Positions 1-8,126 of a stretch of 64,000 nt of DNA are shown one piece after another. The notes beneath the pieces are model-generated. The model made no database searches and was not told where the DNA came from. It was given only the letters and a program-made list of their open reading frames with translations. Made by a program: the position numbers and the translations under genes. Where the stretch lies: positions 3,286,001 to 3,350,000 of the forward strand of contig OZ244038.1 of the NCBI GenBank assembly GCA_965215145.1, in the 5' to 3' direction. The DNA is from G965215145 sp965215145 (GTDB lineage: Bacteria > Bacteroidota > Rhodothermia > Rhodothermales > JANQRZ01). Every line of letters starts with the position of its first letter. Position 1 is the stretch's first letter.

Positions 1-320
1 ACGGCATCTACCGTCCGCTAGAGGAGCGGGGCTACCGGCACGACTTCGTGCGGCACAAGGCGAAGCAGTACGCCTATGAGGCCGTAGACGAGGAGACGGG
101 CGAGGTCCACAATGTCCACACGAACGCGATAGAGGGCTTCTGGAGCCAAGTGAAGGGCGGCGTCCTCAACGTCCACCGGGGCGTCACCCCGCGCTACCTA
201 CAGCGCTACGTGGACGAGTTTGCCTTCCGCTACAGCCACCGGAAAGACGAGCAGCCGATGTTCTCAGCTATGCTCAGTCAGATTGCCGTTGCCGGACAAC
301 CTTCTGCAACGCTTCCCTGA
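1..320 (+). CDS. IS1595-family (ISXO2-like) transposase, C-terminal fragment
   Basis: The reading frame is open from base 3 to the TGA at 318-320, so only the last ~105 codons of a gene beginning outside the window are present. The fragment carries the conserved N-A-I-E-G-F-W-S-x-V-K-G-G block (codons near 141-180), which in ISXO2/IS1595 transposases holds the last catalytic acidic residue. It is followed by the usual R-Y-L-x-R-Y-x-x-E-F-x-F-R-Y tail. These enzymes cut and rejoin the insertion sequence ends. Whether the element is intact cannot be judged, because the 5' part and left end are missing and no right inverted repeat could be assigned. It marks the border of the lower-GC accessory patch. 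Confidence 0.85.
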   Translation, partial: GIYRPLEERGYRHDFVRHKAKQYAYEAVDEETGEVHNVHTNAIEGFWSQVKGGVLNVHRGVTPRYLQRYVDEFAFRYSHRKDEQPMFSAMLSQIAVAGQPSATLP

Positions 321-510
321 AATCGGACTCCGCTAAATCGGATCTCTCGCTAGTGCCCTCCTCTTTGAGCATCCCCTCTAGCGTTTCTCGGAGAGCAGGA
401 GGGAAGTCGGAGTTCGCCAGCAAAGATGATTCGGGGGCATCCCCTTCACATCCGTCTCCATTCACCCCTTCGGGTGGCGGCGGGTCCGGTCGTGGATCGG
501 GCTCACTCAT
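274..510 (-). CDS. Small acidic hypothetical protein downstream of the methyltransferase
   Basis: A 78-codon frame starts at ATG 508-510, six bases after the end of the methyltransferase gene, so it could be the last gene of that leftward unit. The product has a Pro/Asp/Glu-rich N-terminal third and a predicted helical, charged C-terminal part (around residues 37-72). No family was recognised. Its last 15 codons run antisense into the transposase gene, so the present 3' end may have been created or truncated by the insertion sequence. The codon usage is less GC-biased than the rest of the window, like its neighbours. It could also be a chance frame. Confidence 0.4.
   Translation of the reverse strand: MSEPDPRPDPPPPEGVNGDGCEGDAPESSLLANSDFPPALRETLEGMLKEEGTSERSDLAESDFREALQKVVRQRQSD
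320..346 (+). repeat. 15-bp-period direct repeat beside the transposase stop
   Basis: AAATCGGACTC (320-330) is followed by AAATCGGATCTC (335-346), giving two imperfect copies at 15-bp spacing directly after the transposase stop codon. It could be part of the insertion-sequence terminus or a chance duplication inside the small minus-strand frame. Confidence 0.3.
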
Positions 511-516
511 AGTAGC

Positions 517-1455
517 TTACACCGCCCCTGCGGCTCTTGCTTCGTAGCAATCTAAGCCCTGGAGAGCACGGTTCACCACAGGTAGCCCTATGTTGGCCGG
601 AGAGCCCACCTGCGGGCGGTCGAGACCCGGCTTGAAGAACATCACTTCACGCCCTCTGTACCGCGACTGAGCGCTGTAGCTGAGGTCATAGCGCAGTGGC
701 ACGTAGTCGCCGTAGTAGTTGATGATTTCCTCGTCAGCGTCATAGGAGACGAGCCAATCTTGTCTGATGAGCGGGACCAAGTGGGCGATCTCTAGGTGCC
801 CCCCCGGCTCATAGGCGTTCCGGTACAGCCCCTGCCCCTTCACGAAGTAGGGAGGGTCTAAGTAGACCAGGGCGTGTTCAGTGATCGTAGGCAGGATACA
901 CCTGATAAAGTACGCCGCATCGTAAGGCGTCAGAGTTATCTTGTCCCTGTGGTCAGCCACCCGCTGAATACGCTTAATAAGTGCGGGCTTGTTGTATCGA
1001 GCATGCAGCTCCCACTGACCCTGCTGCTTCTGACCCCCAATTACACCCCCCCCCCTGATAATACCAGACTTATTGGTTCTGTTTAGGAAAAATGTGGCAA
1101 AGGCTAAATCTATCGAATCAGGCGAGTCTGCATCAAGCACCGCTCTCTGCTTGTGCCATTCCTCGATAACAACATGAGTATCTGTAATTCGGCTACACAA
1201 AGCATCAGTGTCGTTGAGCACTGCATCCCAGAAGGCATATACGTCTCCGTCTAAATCGTTGATGTGGATGTGAGACGCATACCCCTCGTATAGTAGAGAG
1301 AGAGCTACGCCCGCCCCTCCTGCAAAGGGCTCGATGTATTCTGAATCAACTAGATCGTTTGCGATAAAAAGGAGCTTGATGTAGTTCGCCACCTTTCCCT
1401 TGCCTCCGGGATAGCGGAGGGGGGAAGGGTAACGCTCGGTAGGTCGAGGTTTCAT
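517..1455 (-). CDS. D12-class adenine-specific DNA methyltransferase (Dam-like)
   Basis: The 312-residue product would transfer a methyl group from S-adenosylmethionine to N6 of adenine in a specific DNA sequence. The PGGK motif lies at residues 16-19, the SAM-binding E-P-F-A-G-G-A-G block at 42-49 and the catalytic D-P-P-Y at 200-203. This is the order and length of D12/Dam enzymes. No restriction endonuclease is visible beside it. It lies 113 bp downstream of the complete reading frame of a ParB-like gene and is followed at once by a small ORF. Base composition is well below that of the surrounding genome, consistent with horizontal acquisition. It may be an orphan methylase, a restriction-modification remnant or part of a defence or mobile-element module. 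Target specificity cannot be read from the sequence. Confidence 0.88.
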   Translation of the reverse strand: MKPRPTERYPSPLRYPGGKGKVANYIKLLFIANDLVDSEYIEPFAGGAGVALSLLYEGYASHIHINDLDGDVYAFWDAVLNDTDALCSRITDTHVVIEEWHKQRAVLDADSPDSIDLAFATFFLNRTNKSGIIRGGGVIGGQKQQGQWELHARYNKPALIKRIQRVADHRDKITLTPYDAAYFIRCILPTITEHALVYLDPPYFVKGQGLYRNAYEPGGHLEIAHLVPLIRQDWLVSYDADEEIINYYGDYVPLRYDLSYSAQSRYRGREVMFFKPGLDRPQVGSPANIGLPVVNRALQGLDCYEARAAGAV

Positions 1456-1568
1456 CGGTGCGCTCGGTTAGCCTAGGAGCAACGATATCGAAGAGGTTGC
1501 TCTCGTGGCCACCACACTGTCTTCACATTGCCCTCACGCGAGTTCTTACGAGCAGAGCGCGAATCAGC

Positions 1569-1664
1569 TTACTGGTTCATCTCTCTGAGAAGCGGAAAGA
1601 TGTTCTGGAACATCGTGCTGACATCACCGGGGGTCAAGGAGAAGGTGGGATGGTGGACGAGTTA
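1569..1664 (-). other. In-phase continuation of the ParB-like gene after a premature TAA
   Basis: After the TAA at 1662-1664 the same frame reads L-V-H-H-P-T-F, then S-L-T-P-G-D-V, then N-I-F-P-L-L-R-E-M-N-Q and a TAA at 1569-1571. The stop sits where a glutamate (GAA) would fit the motif N-E-L-V-H-x-P that commonly ends such helical domains, so a single G-to-T change (coding strand) explains it. The tail therefore looks like genuine but unread coding sequence. Confidence 0.7.
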
Positions 1665-2927
1665 GTTCATGGACGTGACCGACAGCAGCCCATCAGGCTT
1701 CGCCAGGTCCGCCATAGCACCATGCAGTGCCCGCGTCATGCTCATGTTCGCCGCTTTCGTGCCAGATCCCGTCAGGTGGTTCGTCGCGTCCCGTAGCATG
1801 TCTACGACATTGCGGTCCTTCCCGTCCGACCGCTTGGTCTTGATCCCGTGATCTTGGCAGCACGCCTTCGCTGATATCTCGAACATACTGCGGAGCACGA
1901 AGCAGAACGCCAAGGGGGTTTTGCGCATGTCAAGCGCCCTCGCTTCCTTCAAGAGCGCTACTACCTTCTCGCGGTTATTGCCCAACGGTTTGAAACCCCT
2001 CAACGTTCGCTTGACGCCTGCGGGGTCGTTCGTGGCCATTGCGGGCGAGGGGGATGAACCGCCTTTCCCTTTCTTGGTTGCCCTCTTCTTGGTCTTGGGA
2101 GGGGTGGACTTTTTGCTCTGCGTAGTCGCTTTGGGCACCCCGTATTCGGCCGCGAAGTCCTTGTCAGACCGAACTTTCTTAAAGTCGAGGGTGCCTATTC
2201 CTATGTCTCGGATGATAGCATCAAGCGCCGTCCTGTGCGACACCTGAGGATACCTGTTGGCTAGATCGGGAGCATTCTTCGCTCCGAACCTCGTAGCCGT
2301 TCGCTTCATCACGTCGTCAAGTACGCTCAGAGGGAAGTCACCCGACCATGCTTCCCTCTGGTGAGTCGTAATGTTCTTGGCGGCATCAAGAAAGTGCTCT
2401 AGCAGATCGAGAGCGGGTTCGCGGCCTCCCCGGTCTCGCGAGAGGCGAGCCTTAGCAACAGCACTCCAGGGGGCTCGGGCTGCCTTCTCGCCTTTGCCGT
2501 GGACGAGAGCGACGATACGATCCACCGTGGCCGATTCACTCGCGTCGTAGATAGTGCAGGGCACCGACTCGTTCTCGTCCTTCCATGCCTTCGCCTTCTT
2601 CTTGATCGCCACCCGAATGTCCTCTGGCACGTCCACGCCTGCCGCTTTCGCATCCACAAGACCCAAGATGATCTTGAGGGCGCCGACACGCCGATTGCCC
2701 TCCCTGACGACGAGGTACAAGGGGTCGTTTGGAGATCGAAGGACGATAATGTTCTCCGTGGGGAGGTAGCCTGAATCAAGCAAGCTGTTCGTCAGGCTCC
2801 AGAACCGCTCAGGGTTAACGGAGATGAGCGCTTGAAGCTCGGCCTCCTCATCTGGTTGGGGTCTCGTTCTGTAGTTCCGCAGATCGAGAGAGAGGTCCCG
2901 GACGGGAGTATCTTGATACTTACTCAT
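1662..2927 (-). CDS. ParB-like N-terminal domain protein, prematurely terminated
   Basis: The product has 421 residues up to the present stop. The N-terminal ~130 residues resemble the ParB/Srx-like fold, with the R-E-G-N-R-R segment at residues 75-80 matching the nucleotide-binding/catalytic G-x-x-R region of ParB-type CTPases and nucleases. A Ser/Lys-rich linker lies near residues 273-292. A helical C-terminal domain follows, which I suspect is HEPN-like. Unlike plasmid ParB it has no ParA partner here and sits beside an adenine methyltransferase, a pairing common in defence and mobile islands (inference). The TAA at 1662-1664 interrupts a frame that continues in phase for 30 more codons. 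The start at ATG 2925-2927 was taken as the first in-frame ATG. Confidence 0.7.
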   Translation of the reverse strand: MSKYQDTPVRDLSLDLRNYRTRPQPDEEAELQALISVNPERFWSLTNSLLDSGYLPTENIIVLRSPNDPLYLVVREGNRRVGALKIILGLVDAKAAGVDVPEDIRVAIKKKAKAWKDENESVPCTIYDASESATVDRIVALVHGKGEKAARAPWSAVAKARLSRDRGGREPALDLLEHFLDAAKNITTHQREAWSGDFPLSVLDDVMKRTATRFGAKNAPDLANRYPQVSHRTALDAIIRDIGIGTLDFKKVRSDKDFAAEYGVPKATTQSKKSTPPKTKKRATKKGKGGSSPSPAMATNDPAGVKRTLRGFKPLGNNREKVVALLKEARALDMRKTPLAFCFVLRSMFEISAKACCQDHGIKTKRSDGKDRNVVDMLRDATNHLTGSGTKAANMSMTRALHGAMADLAKPDGLLSVTSMN

Positions 2928-3059
2928 CCTGATTAGAAGGGAGAGGATCTGTTGGCGCAGGAAGATAGCGGGCGGCGACCACTCCTGCCGCAGCCACCTT
3001 TAAGCATTAAGCTCAGGGCTCTCCACGCTCAAATCTGAGCCTCGCCTCCTGTAGCAAGG

Positions 3060-3086
3060 GTATACGCGCGACCCGGTCTTGTATAC
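3060..3086. promoter_or_regulatory. Pair of GTATAC palindromes, possible operator
   Basis: Two perfect 6-bp palindromes GTATAC occur at 3060-3065 and 3081-3086, exactly 21 bp apart (two helical turns), in the 215-bp gap between the ParB-like gene and the MBL-fold hydrolase gene. They are conspicuous in GC-rich sequence and could be a binding site or promoter elements. There is no direct proof. Confidence 0.25.
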
Positions 3087-3142
3087 AGGTTCTCATTCGT
3101 GGTGCGTCCGATGCCCTTCGACGCCCTCCGCGACGAGCGTGG

Positions 3143-3787
3143 CTACGCGGCTTGGCCGGCGAGGAACGGATTCGTCCGGCGCTCCTGCCCGACGGTCGTG
3201 GCGGGGCCGTGGCCGGGGTGGACGGTCGTCTCGTCGGGGAGCACGAACAGCTTCTCGCGGATCGAGGCGAGCAGCGTCGGCATCGAGCCGCCCCAGAGGT
3301 CGGTGCGGCCGATGGAGCCCTGGAACAGCACGTCGCCGCCGATCACCAGGCCGTTCGTGCGGTCGTAGAAGCAGACGGAGCCCGGCGAGTGGCCGGGGGT
3401 GTGGAGCACCTCCCACGTAGCACCCCCGAACCGGATCTCGTCGCCCTCGGCGAGCGTGGCGTCGGGCGCGGGCGGGCGTTCCAGCTCGACGCCGAAGGCG
3501 CGGGCCTGGAGCTCGGCGCCGTCGAGGAGCGGGAGGTCGTCCGGGTGCAGCCGCCACCGCATCCCGAAGACGCGCGCGAAGTGGGCGCAGCCGAAGATGT
3601 GGTCGAGGTGGGCGTGGGTGAGGAGGAGGTGGCGGACGGTGAGCCCGTTCCGCGTCACGTAGTCCTCGACGGCGCGGCGCTCGGCGTCCGTCGCCGTGCC
3701 GGGGTCGACGAGGACGGCCTCGCCGGCGTCGTGGCAGACGTAGCAGTTCTCGGCGAAGGGGCTGACGACGAAGGGCTTGACGGTCAC
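3143..3787 (-). CDS. MBL-fold metallo-hydrolase (glyoxalase II-like)
   Basis: The 214-residue product begins at GTG 3785-3787. The frame upstream runs through a palindromic repeat and has no protein-like composition. The metal-binding motif T-H-A-H-L-D-H is at residues 57-63, with later ligands in H-T-P-G-H-S-P-G, the G-G-D-V-L-F aspartate and the C-terminal H-P-G-H-G. This is the complete set for a two-zinc hydrolase of the YcbL/glyoxalase II subgroup. Members hydrolyse thioesters such as S-lactoylglutathione or related small metabolites in the cytoplasm; the real substrate is unknown. It is a single gene, convergent with nothing, and starts beside a REP-like element. Confidence 0.88.
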   Translation of the reverse strand: MTVKPFVVSPFAENCYVCHDAGEAVLVDPGTATDAERRAVEDYVTRNGLTVRHLLLTHAHLDHIFGCAHFARVFGMRWRLHPDDLPLLDGAELQARAFGVELERPPAPDATLAEGDEIRFGGATWEVLHTPGHSPGSVCFYDRTNGLVIGGDVLFQGSIGRTDLWGGSMPTLLASIREKLFVLPDETTVHPGHGPATTVGQERRTNPFLAGQAA

Positions 3788-3928
3788 GGCGGCGCGGGCG
3801 GATCTCCGGGGCGGACGACGGGGCGCCCCTCCAACCCCCCGCCGCCCGAACCGATCCGAGCGGAGCTGCCCTGAACCTCCGCCGGGCGCTCGCGTTGGGG
3901 CGGCGGGCGTGGCGGAAACTACCCCTCT

Positions 3929-4008
3929 GTCATCCCGGACTTGATCCGGGATCCATGCGGCGGCGAAGTCCTGCACCTCGCATGGATCCCCACCTGCGCG
4001 GGGATGAC
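3929..4008. repeat. REP-like nested palindrome
   Basis: Outer arms GTCATCCC (3929-3936) and GGGATGAC (4001-4008) enclose perfect 12-bp inner arms GGGATCCATGCG (3948-3959) and CGCATGGATCCC (3979-3990). The arrangement is typical of repetitive extragenic palindromes. It lies between the divergently transcribed MBL hydrolase and LptF/G genes. No second copy was noticed in the window. Confidence 0.75.
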
Positions 4009-4079
4009 GGAAGAAGCTTAGGAGCGATAGACCTGTCTACACGCGCGTTCCCCGTTCCCGCGTCCGATTTCCCCGCGCG

Positions 4080-5543
4080 ATGAAGAAGCTGCACGCGATG
4101 CTCCTGAAGAGCCTGCCGGGGCCGTTCCTCGCGGCCTTCGGGACGCTCGTGTTCGTGCTCCTGATGCAGTTCCTCATCACCTACCTCAAGGACCTCGTCG
4201 GGCGCGGGCTGCCGGCGGCGGTGATCGTCGAGCTCATCGTCTACAGCCTCGCCTACATGGTGTCGCTGGCGGTCCCGATGGCGGTGCTCGTGACGACGCT
4301 GCTGGCGTTCGGGCGGCTGGCGGAGTCGCGGGCCTACGCCGTGGCGAAGGGGGCCGGCATCTCGCTCGGGCGGCTGGCGTGGCCCGCGCTCGCGGCCGGC
4401 GCCGTCGTCGCCCTCGGGATGGTCTACTTCAACACGGTGATGCTGCCGGAGTCGAGCCACCGGGTGCGGACGCTGTGGCGCGACATCCGCCAGAGCAAAC
4501 CGGGCTTCGAGCTCCAACCGGGCGTGTTCTACGACGGCCTCCGCGGCTACACCCTCCGCGTGGACGACGCCCCGGCCGAGTCGAACCGGCTCCGCGGCGT
4601 GCTCGTCTTCGACCACAGCACCTCCGGCGACGAGACGGTCATCGTGGCCGAGCAGGGGGAGCTCACGACGCTGCCGGGCGGGCTCGCCCTGGAGATGGCG
4701 CTGGCCGACGGCGAGATCCACCGCCAGCGCCGCGTCCGCGACGACGACGCCACCGGGAGCCGGAACCGCGTCGAGCGCTACGAGCGGATCGGGTTCGACC
4801 GCCACCGCCTCACGTTCGACCTCTCGGACCTCAGCTTCGAGCGGACCGACGGCGACGCCCCCTCCCGCACCGACCGGACCATGCGGGCCTCCCAAATGGC
4901 TCGCCTCGTGGACTCCCTCGACGCCTCGGTCGAGGGGCGCCTCGGCGACCTCCGCGCGGACCTCGCCCGCCTCCGCCGCGCCGACGCCGACCGCGCCCCG
5001 CCGCCCGCCTCTGCCGACTCGGCCGCCGTGGACTCCGCGGGGCAGCCCCACCCGAGCCCCGCCCTCGACGGGCTGCCGCCCGACGAGCGGGAGGCCGTCG
5101 TGGACGTCGCGGCGCAGCGGATGCGCGCGGCGCGGGCCGCCACCGACGGCGCCGCCGCCTCCGTCCGCTTCGAGCGGCAGCGCGCCGACCGCTACCGGGT
5201 CGAGATCTACAAGAAGTACTCGATGGCCGTGGCGTGCGTCGTGTTCGTCCTGATCGGGATCCCCCTCGGGCTCTCCAGCCGCGGCGGCCTCGGCGTCTCA
5301 GCGCTGCTGGCCGTGGGGATCTTCCTGTTCTACTGGATCTCCCTCGTGCAGGGCGAGAAGCTCGCCGACCGCGGCCTGCTCGACCCGTGGGTCGGGATGT
5401 GGGCGGCGAACGCGCTCGTCGGCGTGGCCGGGCTGTACCTCTTCTGGCGCGAGCGCCGCGACCCCGCCGGGCGCAACCCGCTCCGCCGGCTCCGCGCGCG
5501 GCTCCGCCTCCCGCGGCGGGACGGGCGGCTCCGGCCGGGCTGA
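4080..5543 (+). CDS. LptF/LptG-family permease (YjgP/YjgQ)
   Basis: This 487-residue inner-membrane protein has the family layout: three N-terminal membrane helices (about residues 15-37, 50-85 and 97-120), a long soluble periplasmic domain, and three C-terminal helices (about 380-465). In LptBFG the permease subunits extract lipopolysaccharide and pass it to the periplasmic bridge. Only one such gene is present here, so a partner subunit would be elsewhere. The periplasmic domain includes a Ser/Asp/Ala-rich insert (about residues 295-345) that makes the protein longer than the ~360 residues of the E. coli proteins. It is convergent with the pyruvate kinase gene, 20 bp apart. Confidence 0.85.
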   Translation: MKKLHAMLLKSLPGPFLAAFGTLVFVLLMQFLITYLKDLVGRGLPAAVIVELIVYSLAYMVSLAVPMAVLVTTLLAFGRLAESRAYAVAKGAGISLGRLAWPALAAGAVVALGMVYFNTVMLPESSHRVRTLWRDIRQSKPGFELQPGVFYDGLRGYTLRVDDAPAESNRLRGVLVFDHSTSGDETVIVAEQGELTTLPGGLALEMALADGEIHRQRRVRDDDATGSRNRVERYERIGFDRHRLTFDLSDLSFERTDGDAPSRTDRTMRASQMARLVDSLDASVEGRLGDLRADLARLRRADADRAPPPASADSAAVDSAGQPHPSPALDGLPPDEREAVVDVAAQRMRAARAATDGAAASVRFERQRADRYRVEIYKKYSMAVACVVFVLIGIPLGLSSRGGLGVSALLAVGIFLFYWISLVQGEKLADRGLLDPWVGMWAANALVGVAGLYLFWRERRDPAGRNPLRRLRARLRLPRRDGRLRPG

Positions 5544-5563
5544 CGTGTCAGCCGAACCTGGCG

Positions 5564-6997
5564 TCAGACCTGGCTGACGTGGACCATGTTCGTCATCCCC
5601 TTGGCCGGGAGCGGGAGGCCGGCGGTGATGACGATGCGGTCGCCGGGCCGGGCGACGCCGCGCTCGGTCAGCAGCCGGCGCACGGTCCCGACGCCGTCGT
5701 CGGTGTGGTGCTGGAAGGGGATCCCGATGCCCTGCGTGCCCCAGACGAGGGCGAGCTGGCTGACGGCGCGCTGGTTGTCCGTGAACGCGAAGACCGGCAC
5801 GCTCGGGCGGTGCCGCGCGATGGCCCGCGCCGTGTTGCCGGAGTGGGTGAGGCAGGCGATGGCGACGGCCCCGACCTCCTCGGCGAGCTGGACGGCCGTG
5901 TACGAGATGGCCTGCGTGAGCCGGCCCGCGTCGTGCTCGTCGAGGTGGACGGCCTGCGCGGCCTGCCAGCCCCCTAGCTTGCGGCGGTTCGCCTCCGCCG
6001 TGCGGATGATGCCGACCATGGCCTCGACGGCGCGGATGGGGTACTTGCCGGCGGCCGTCTCGCCGGAGAGCATCACGGCGTCGGAGCCGTCGAGCACGGC
6101 GTTCGCCACGTCGGAGGCCTCGGCCCGCGTCGGGCGCGGGTTGTCGATCATGGACTCCAGCATCTGCGTCGCCGTGATGACGGGCTTGGCGCCCTCGAGG
6201 CACCGGCGGATCAGCCGCTTCTGCACGATGGGCACCTCCTCCATCGGCATCTCGATACCGAGGTCCCCGCGGGCCACCATGATGGCGTCGACGCGCCGGA
6301 GGATGTCGTCGATGTGGTCGAGCGCCTCGGGCTTCTCGATCTTCGCGACGACGGAGACGTCGCGCCCGCTGGCCCCGATCCGCTCCAGGAGGGCCGCCAC
6401 GTCGGAGCCGGTGCGGACGAACGAGAGCGCGATGAAGCTGACGTTGAGCGCGAGCCCGAACTCGAGGTCGGCGATGTCCTTCTCGGTGAGCGACGGGCGG
6501 CTCGTGCGGATGTGCGGGAGGTTGACGCCCTTGTGCGAGCGGAGCGGCCCGCCGACGACGACCTCCGTCTCGACCTCGGTGCCGTTGGTCGCCTTGACCT
6601 CGAGCTCGATGAGCCCGTCGTCGATGAGGATCCGCCCGCCGGGCTCGACGTCGGCGGCGAGGTCGTCGTAGGACACGAAGGCCCGCTCGGCCGTGCTGAC
6701 GGCGAGCGGCTCGGTGGTGAGCGTGAGGGGGCGCCCCCCCTGGATCAGCACGCAGCCGTCCTCGACGGGGCCGAGGCGGATCTTCGGGCCCTGGAGGTCC
6801 TGGAGGATCGGGACGATGCGGCCGGCGCGCTCGGCCTCCTCGCGGACGAGGCGGATCCGCTCGCGGTGCTCGTCGTGGGTGCCGTGGCTGAAGTTCACCC
6901 GCGCCACGTCCATCCCCGCCTCGATCAGGCCACGGATGACCTCGCGTGAGGAGGAGGCGGGGCCGAGGGTGACGACGACCTTGGTGCGACGGTCCAT
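5564..6997 (-). CDS. pyk: Pyruvate kinase
   Basis: Glycolytic enzyme making pyruvate and ATP from phosphoenolpyruvate and ADP in the cytoplasm. The 477-residue product starts at ATG 6995-6997. The upstream in-frame ATG is rejected because the family N-terminus (R-R-T-K-V-V-V-T-L-G-P) begins right after this Met. The N-F-S-H-G motif is near residues 35-39, followed by the B-domain insertion, the M-V-A-R-G-D-L-G substrate loop and the T-Q-M-L-E-S-M motif. The C-terminal domain is complete. A TACCTT box lies 45 bp upstream. Confidence 0.96.
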   Translation of the reverse strand: MDRRTKVVVTLGPASSSREVIRGLIEAGMDVARVNFSHGTHDEHRERIRLVREEAERAGRIVPILQDLQGPKIRLGPVEDGCVLIQGGRPLTLTTEPLAVSTAERAFVSYDDLAADVEPGGRILIDDGLIELEVKATNGTEVETEVVVGGPLRSHKGVNLPHIRTSRPSLTEKDIADLEFGLALNVSFIALSFVRTGSDVAALLERIGASGRDVSVVAKIEKPEALDHIDDILRRVDAIMVARGDLGIEMPMEEVPIVQKRLIRRCLEGAKPVITATQMLESMIDNPRPTRAEASDVANAVLDGSDAVMLSGETAAGKYPIRAVEAMVGIIRTAEANRRKLGGWQAAQAVHLDEHDAGRLTQAISYTAVQLAEEVGAVAIACLTHSGNTARAIARHRPSVPVFAFTDNQRAVSQLALVWGTQGIGIPFQHHTDDGVGTVRRLLTERGVARPGDRIVITAGLPLPAKGMTNMVHVSQV

Positions 6998-7042
6998 GTG
7001 CGCGGCCGGAAGAGGGGCTCGAAGGCGGTGGAGAGCGCCCGG

Positions 7043-7048
7043 AAGGTA
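7043..7048 (-). promoter_or_regulatory. -10/-7-type box for pyk
   Basis: TACCTT on the minus strand, followed by CCGG, 45 bp before the pyk ATG. It fits the TAnnTT boxes found before other genes here. No clear -35 was seen. Confidence 0.4.
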
Positions 7049-7279
7049 CGGCGCGCCCACTGAGGCGCGGCGGCTTCGCCGGATGACCGTGCGGTTACGC
7101 GTGGGGCCCAGAGGCGGGTGACTTCGTGGATGCGCCAGCTCATGGTTCGTCCCTCGGTTGGCGTGCCGGCCGGGTTCTCACCGTGCACCTCACCAATAAC
7201 GAACGTGTCCGCGCGGAGCGCAACCGGGGGGCCGCTCCTTGTCGCAACGGGGAAATCCCCGTGGGCCCCGGTAGGCCCC

Positions 7280-7960
7280 CTACGCCTCGTCGGCCTCCGC
7301 CCCGCCGATGCTCTCGGTGCGCACCCAGTCCACGGCGTAGCGCATGAGCTCGGAGGCGTTCTTGAGGTCGAGCTTCCGCTTGACGTTGGCGCGGTAGCTC
7401 TCGATCGTCTTGACGGAGAGGTGGAGCTTCTCGGCGATCTCGCGGGTCGAGATCCCCTGGCCGAGGAGCTGGAGCACCTCGAGCTCCCGGTCGGAGAGCT
7501 GCTCGGGGCCGAGCTTCTCGGTGCCCCCGCCGTCCACGGCCCGGCGGAGGAACTGGTCGGCGAGCTCGGGGCTGAGGTAGAGGTCGCCGGCGAGGACGCG
7601 GCGCACGGCCGTGACGATGTCGGTCGTGGCGCGCTGCTTCATGACGTAGCCCTGGGCGCCGGCGCGGAGCGCGCGCTCGGCGTAGAACGTCTCGTCGTGC
7701 ATGCTCATCACGAGGATCGGCGTCTCGACGCCGCGCTCGCGGATCTGCTTGATGAGCTCGAGCCCGCTGACGCCCTGGAGCGAGACGTCGATGACGGCGA
7801 GGTCGTACGGTCCCTGAACGGCGAGGTCGAGCGCCTCCGGGGCGGTGTTCGCCTGCGCCGTCACCGTGAGGTCCGGCTGCTGCTCGATGAGTTGCGCCAG
7901 CCCGTGCCGGACGATGGGGTGGTCATCAACGATGAGGATGCGCGTCTGAGACTCGCTCAT
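7280..7960 (-). CDS. NarL/FixJ-type response regulator
   Basis: The 226-residue cytoplasmic regulator has a receiver domain (about residues 7-125) with acidic D12/D13, phospho-acceptor D58 and the usual Thr/Lys positions (M-S-M-H-D; V-M-K-Q-R). A LuxR-type helix-turn-helix follows at about 155-215 (L-S-D-R-E-L-E-V-L and V-K-T-I-E-S-Y). Phosphorylation by a histidine kinase would promote DNA binding. No kinase gene is adjacent, so it is an orphan regulator in this window; the kinase at 33804 has its own regulator. A TATATT box lies about 75 bp upstream. Confidence 0.93.
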   Translation of the reverse strand: MSESQTRILIVDDHPIVRHGLAQLIEQQPDLTVTAQANTAPEALDLAVQGPYDLAVIDVSLQGVSGLELIKQIRERGVETPILVMSMHDETFYAERALRAGAQGYVMKQRATTDIVTAVRRVLAGDLYLSPELADQFLRRAVDGGGTEKLGPEQLSDRELEVLQLLGQGISTREIAEKLHLSVKTIESYRANVKRKLDLKNASELMRYAVDWVRTESIGGAEADEA

Positions 7961-8035
7961 GGGGCGACGGGGGGCGACGGGTTTATTGCTGGGCAGACGC
8001 GGGCCGACTCCTCACCCTCCGGCGGCGTCTAAGGG

Positions 8036-8041
8036 AATATA
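8036..8041 (-). promoter_or_regulatory. TATATT promoter box for the response regulator
   Basis: TATATT on the minus strand followed by CCC, about 75 bp before the start codon at 7960, in a GC-rich gap where such AT-rich hexamers are rare. The -35 region is weak. Confidence 0.4.
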
Positions 8042-8126
8042 AATGACGCGTCCGTCCCCGACCGTAAAAGCTGAGAGGCGCCAGGGGCCCCCTGACCGTG
8101 GCCCTCTCCCCGTCAGAGCCTCCCCA

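Noticed and set aside
3788..3976. N-terminal extension of the MBL hydrolase
   Set aside because: It translates a REP-like palindrome; the family N-terminus begins at GTG 3787.
5538..5553. Hairpin GGCTGA/TCAGCC between lptF/G and pyk as a terminator
   Set aside because: Only six base pairs, overlapping the stop codon and with no T-run; not strong enough to call.
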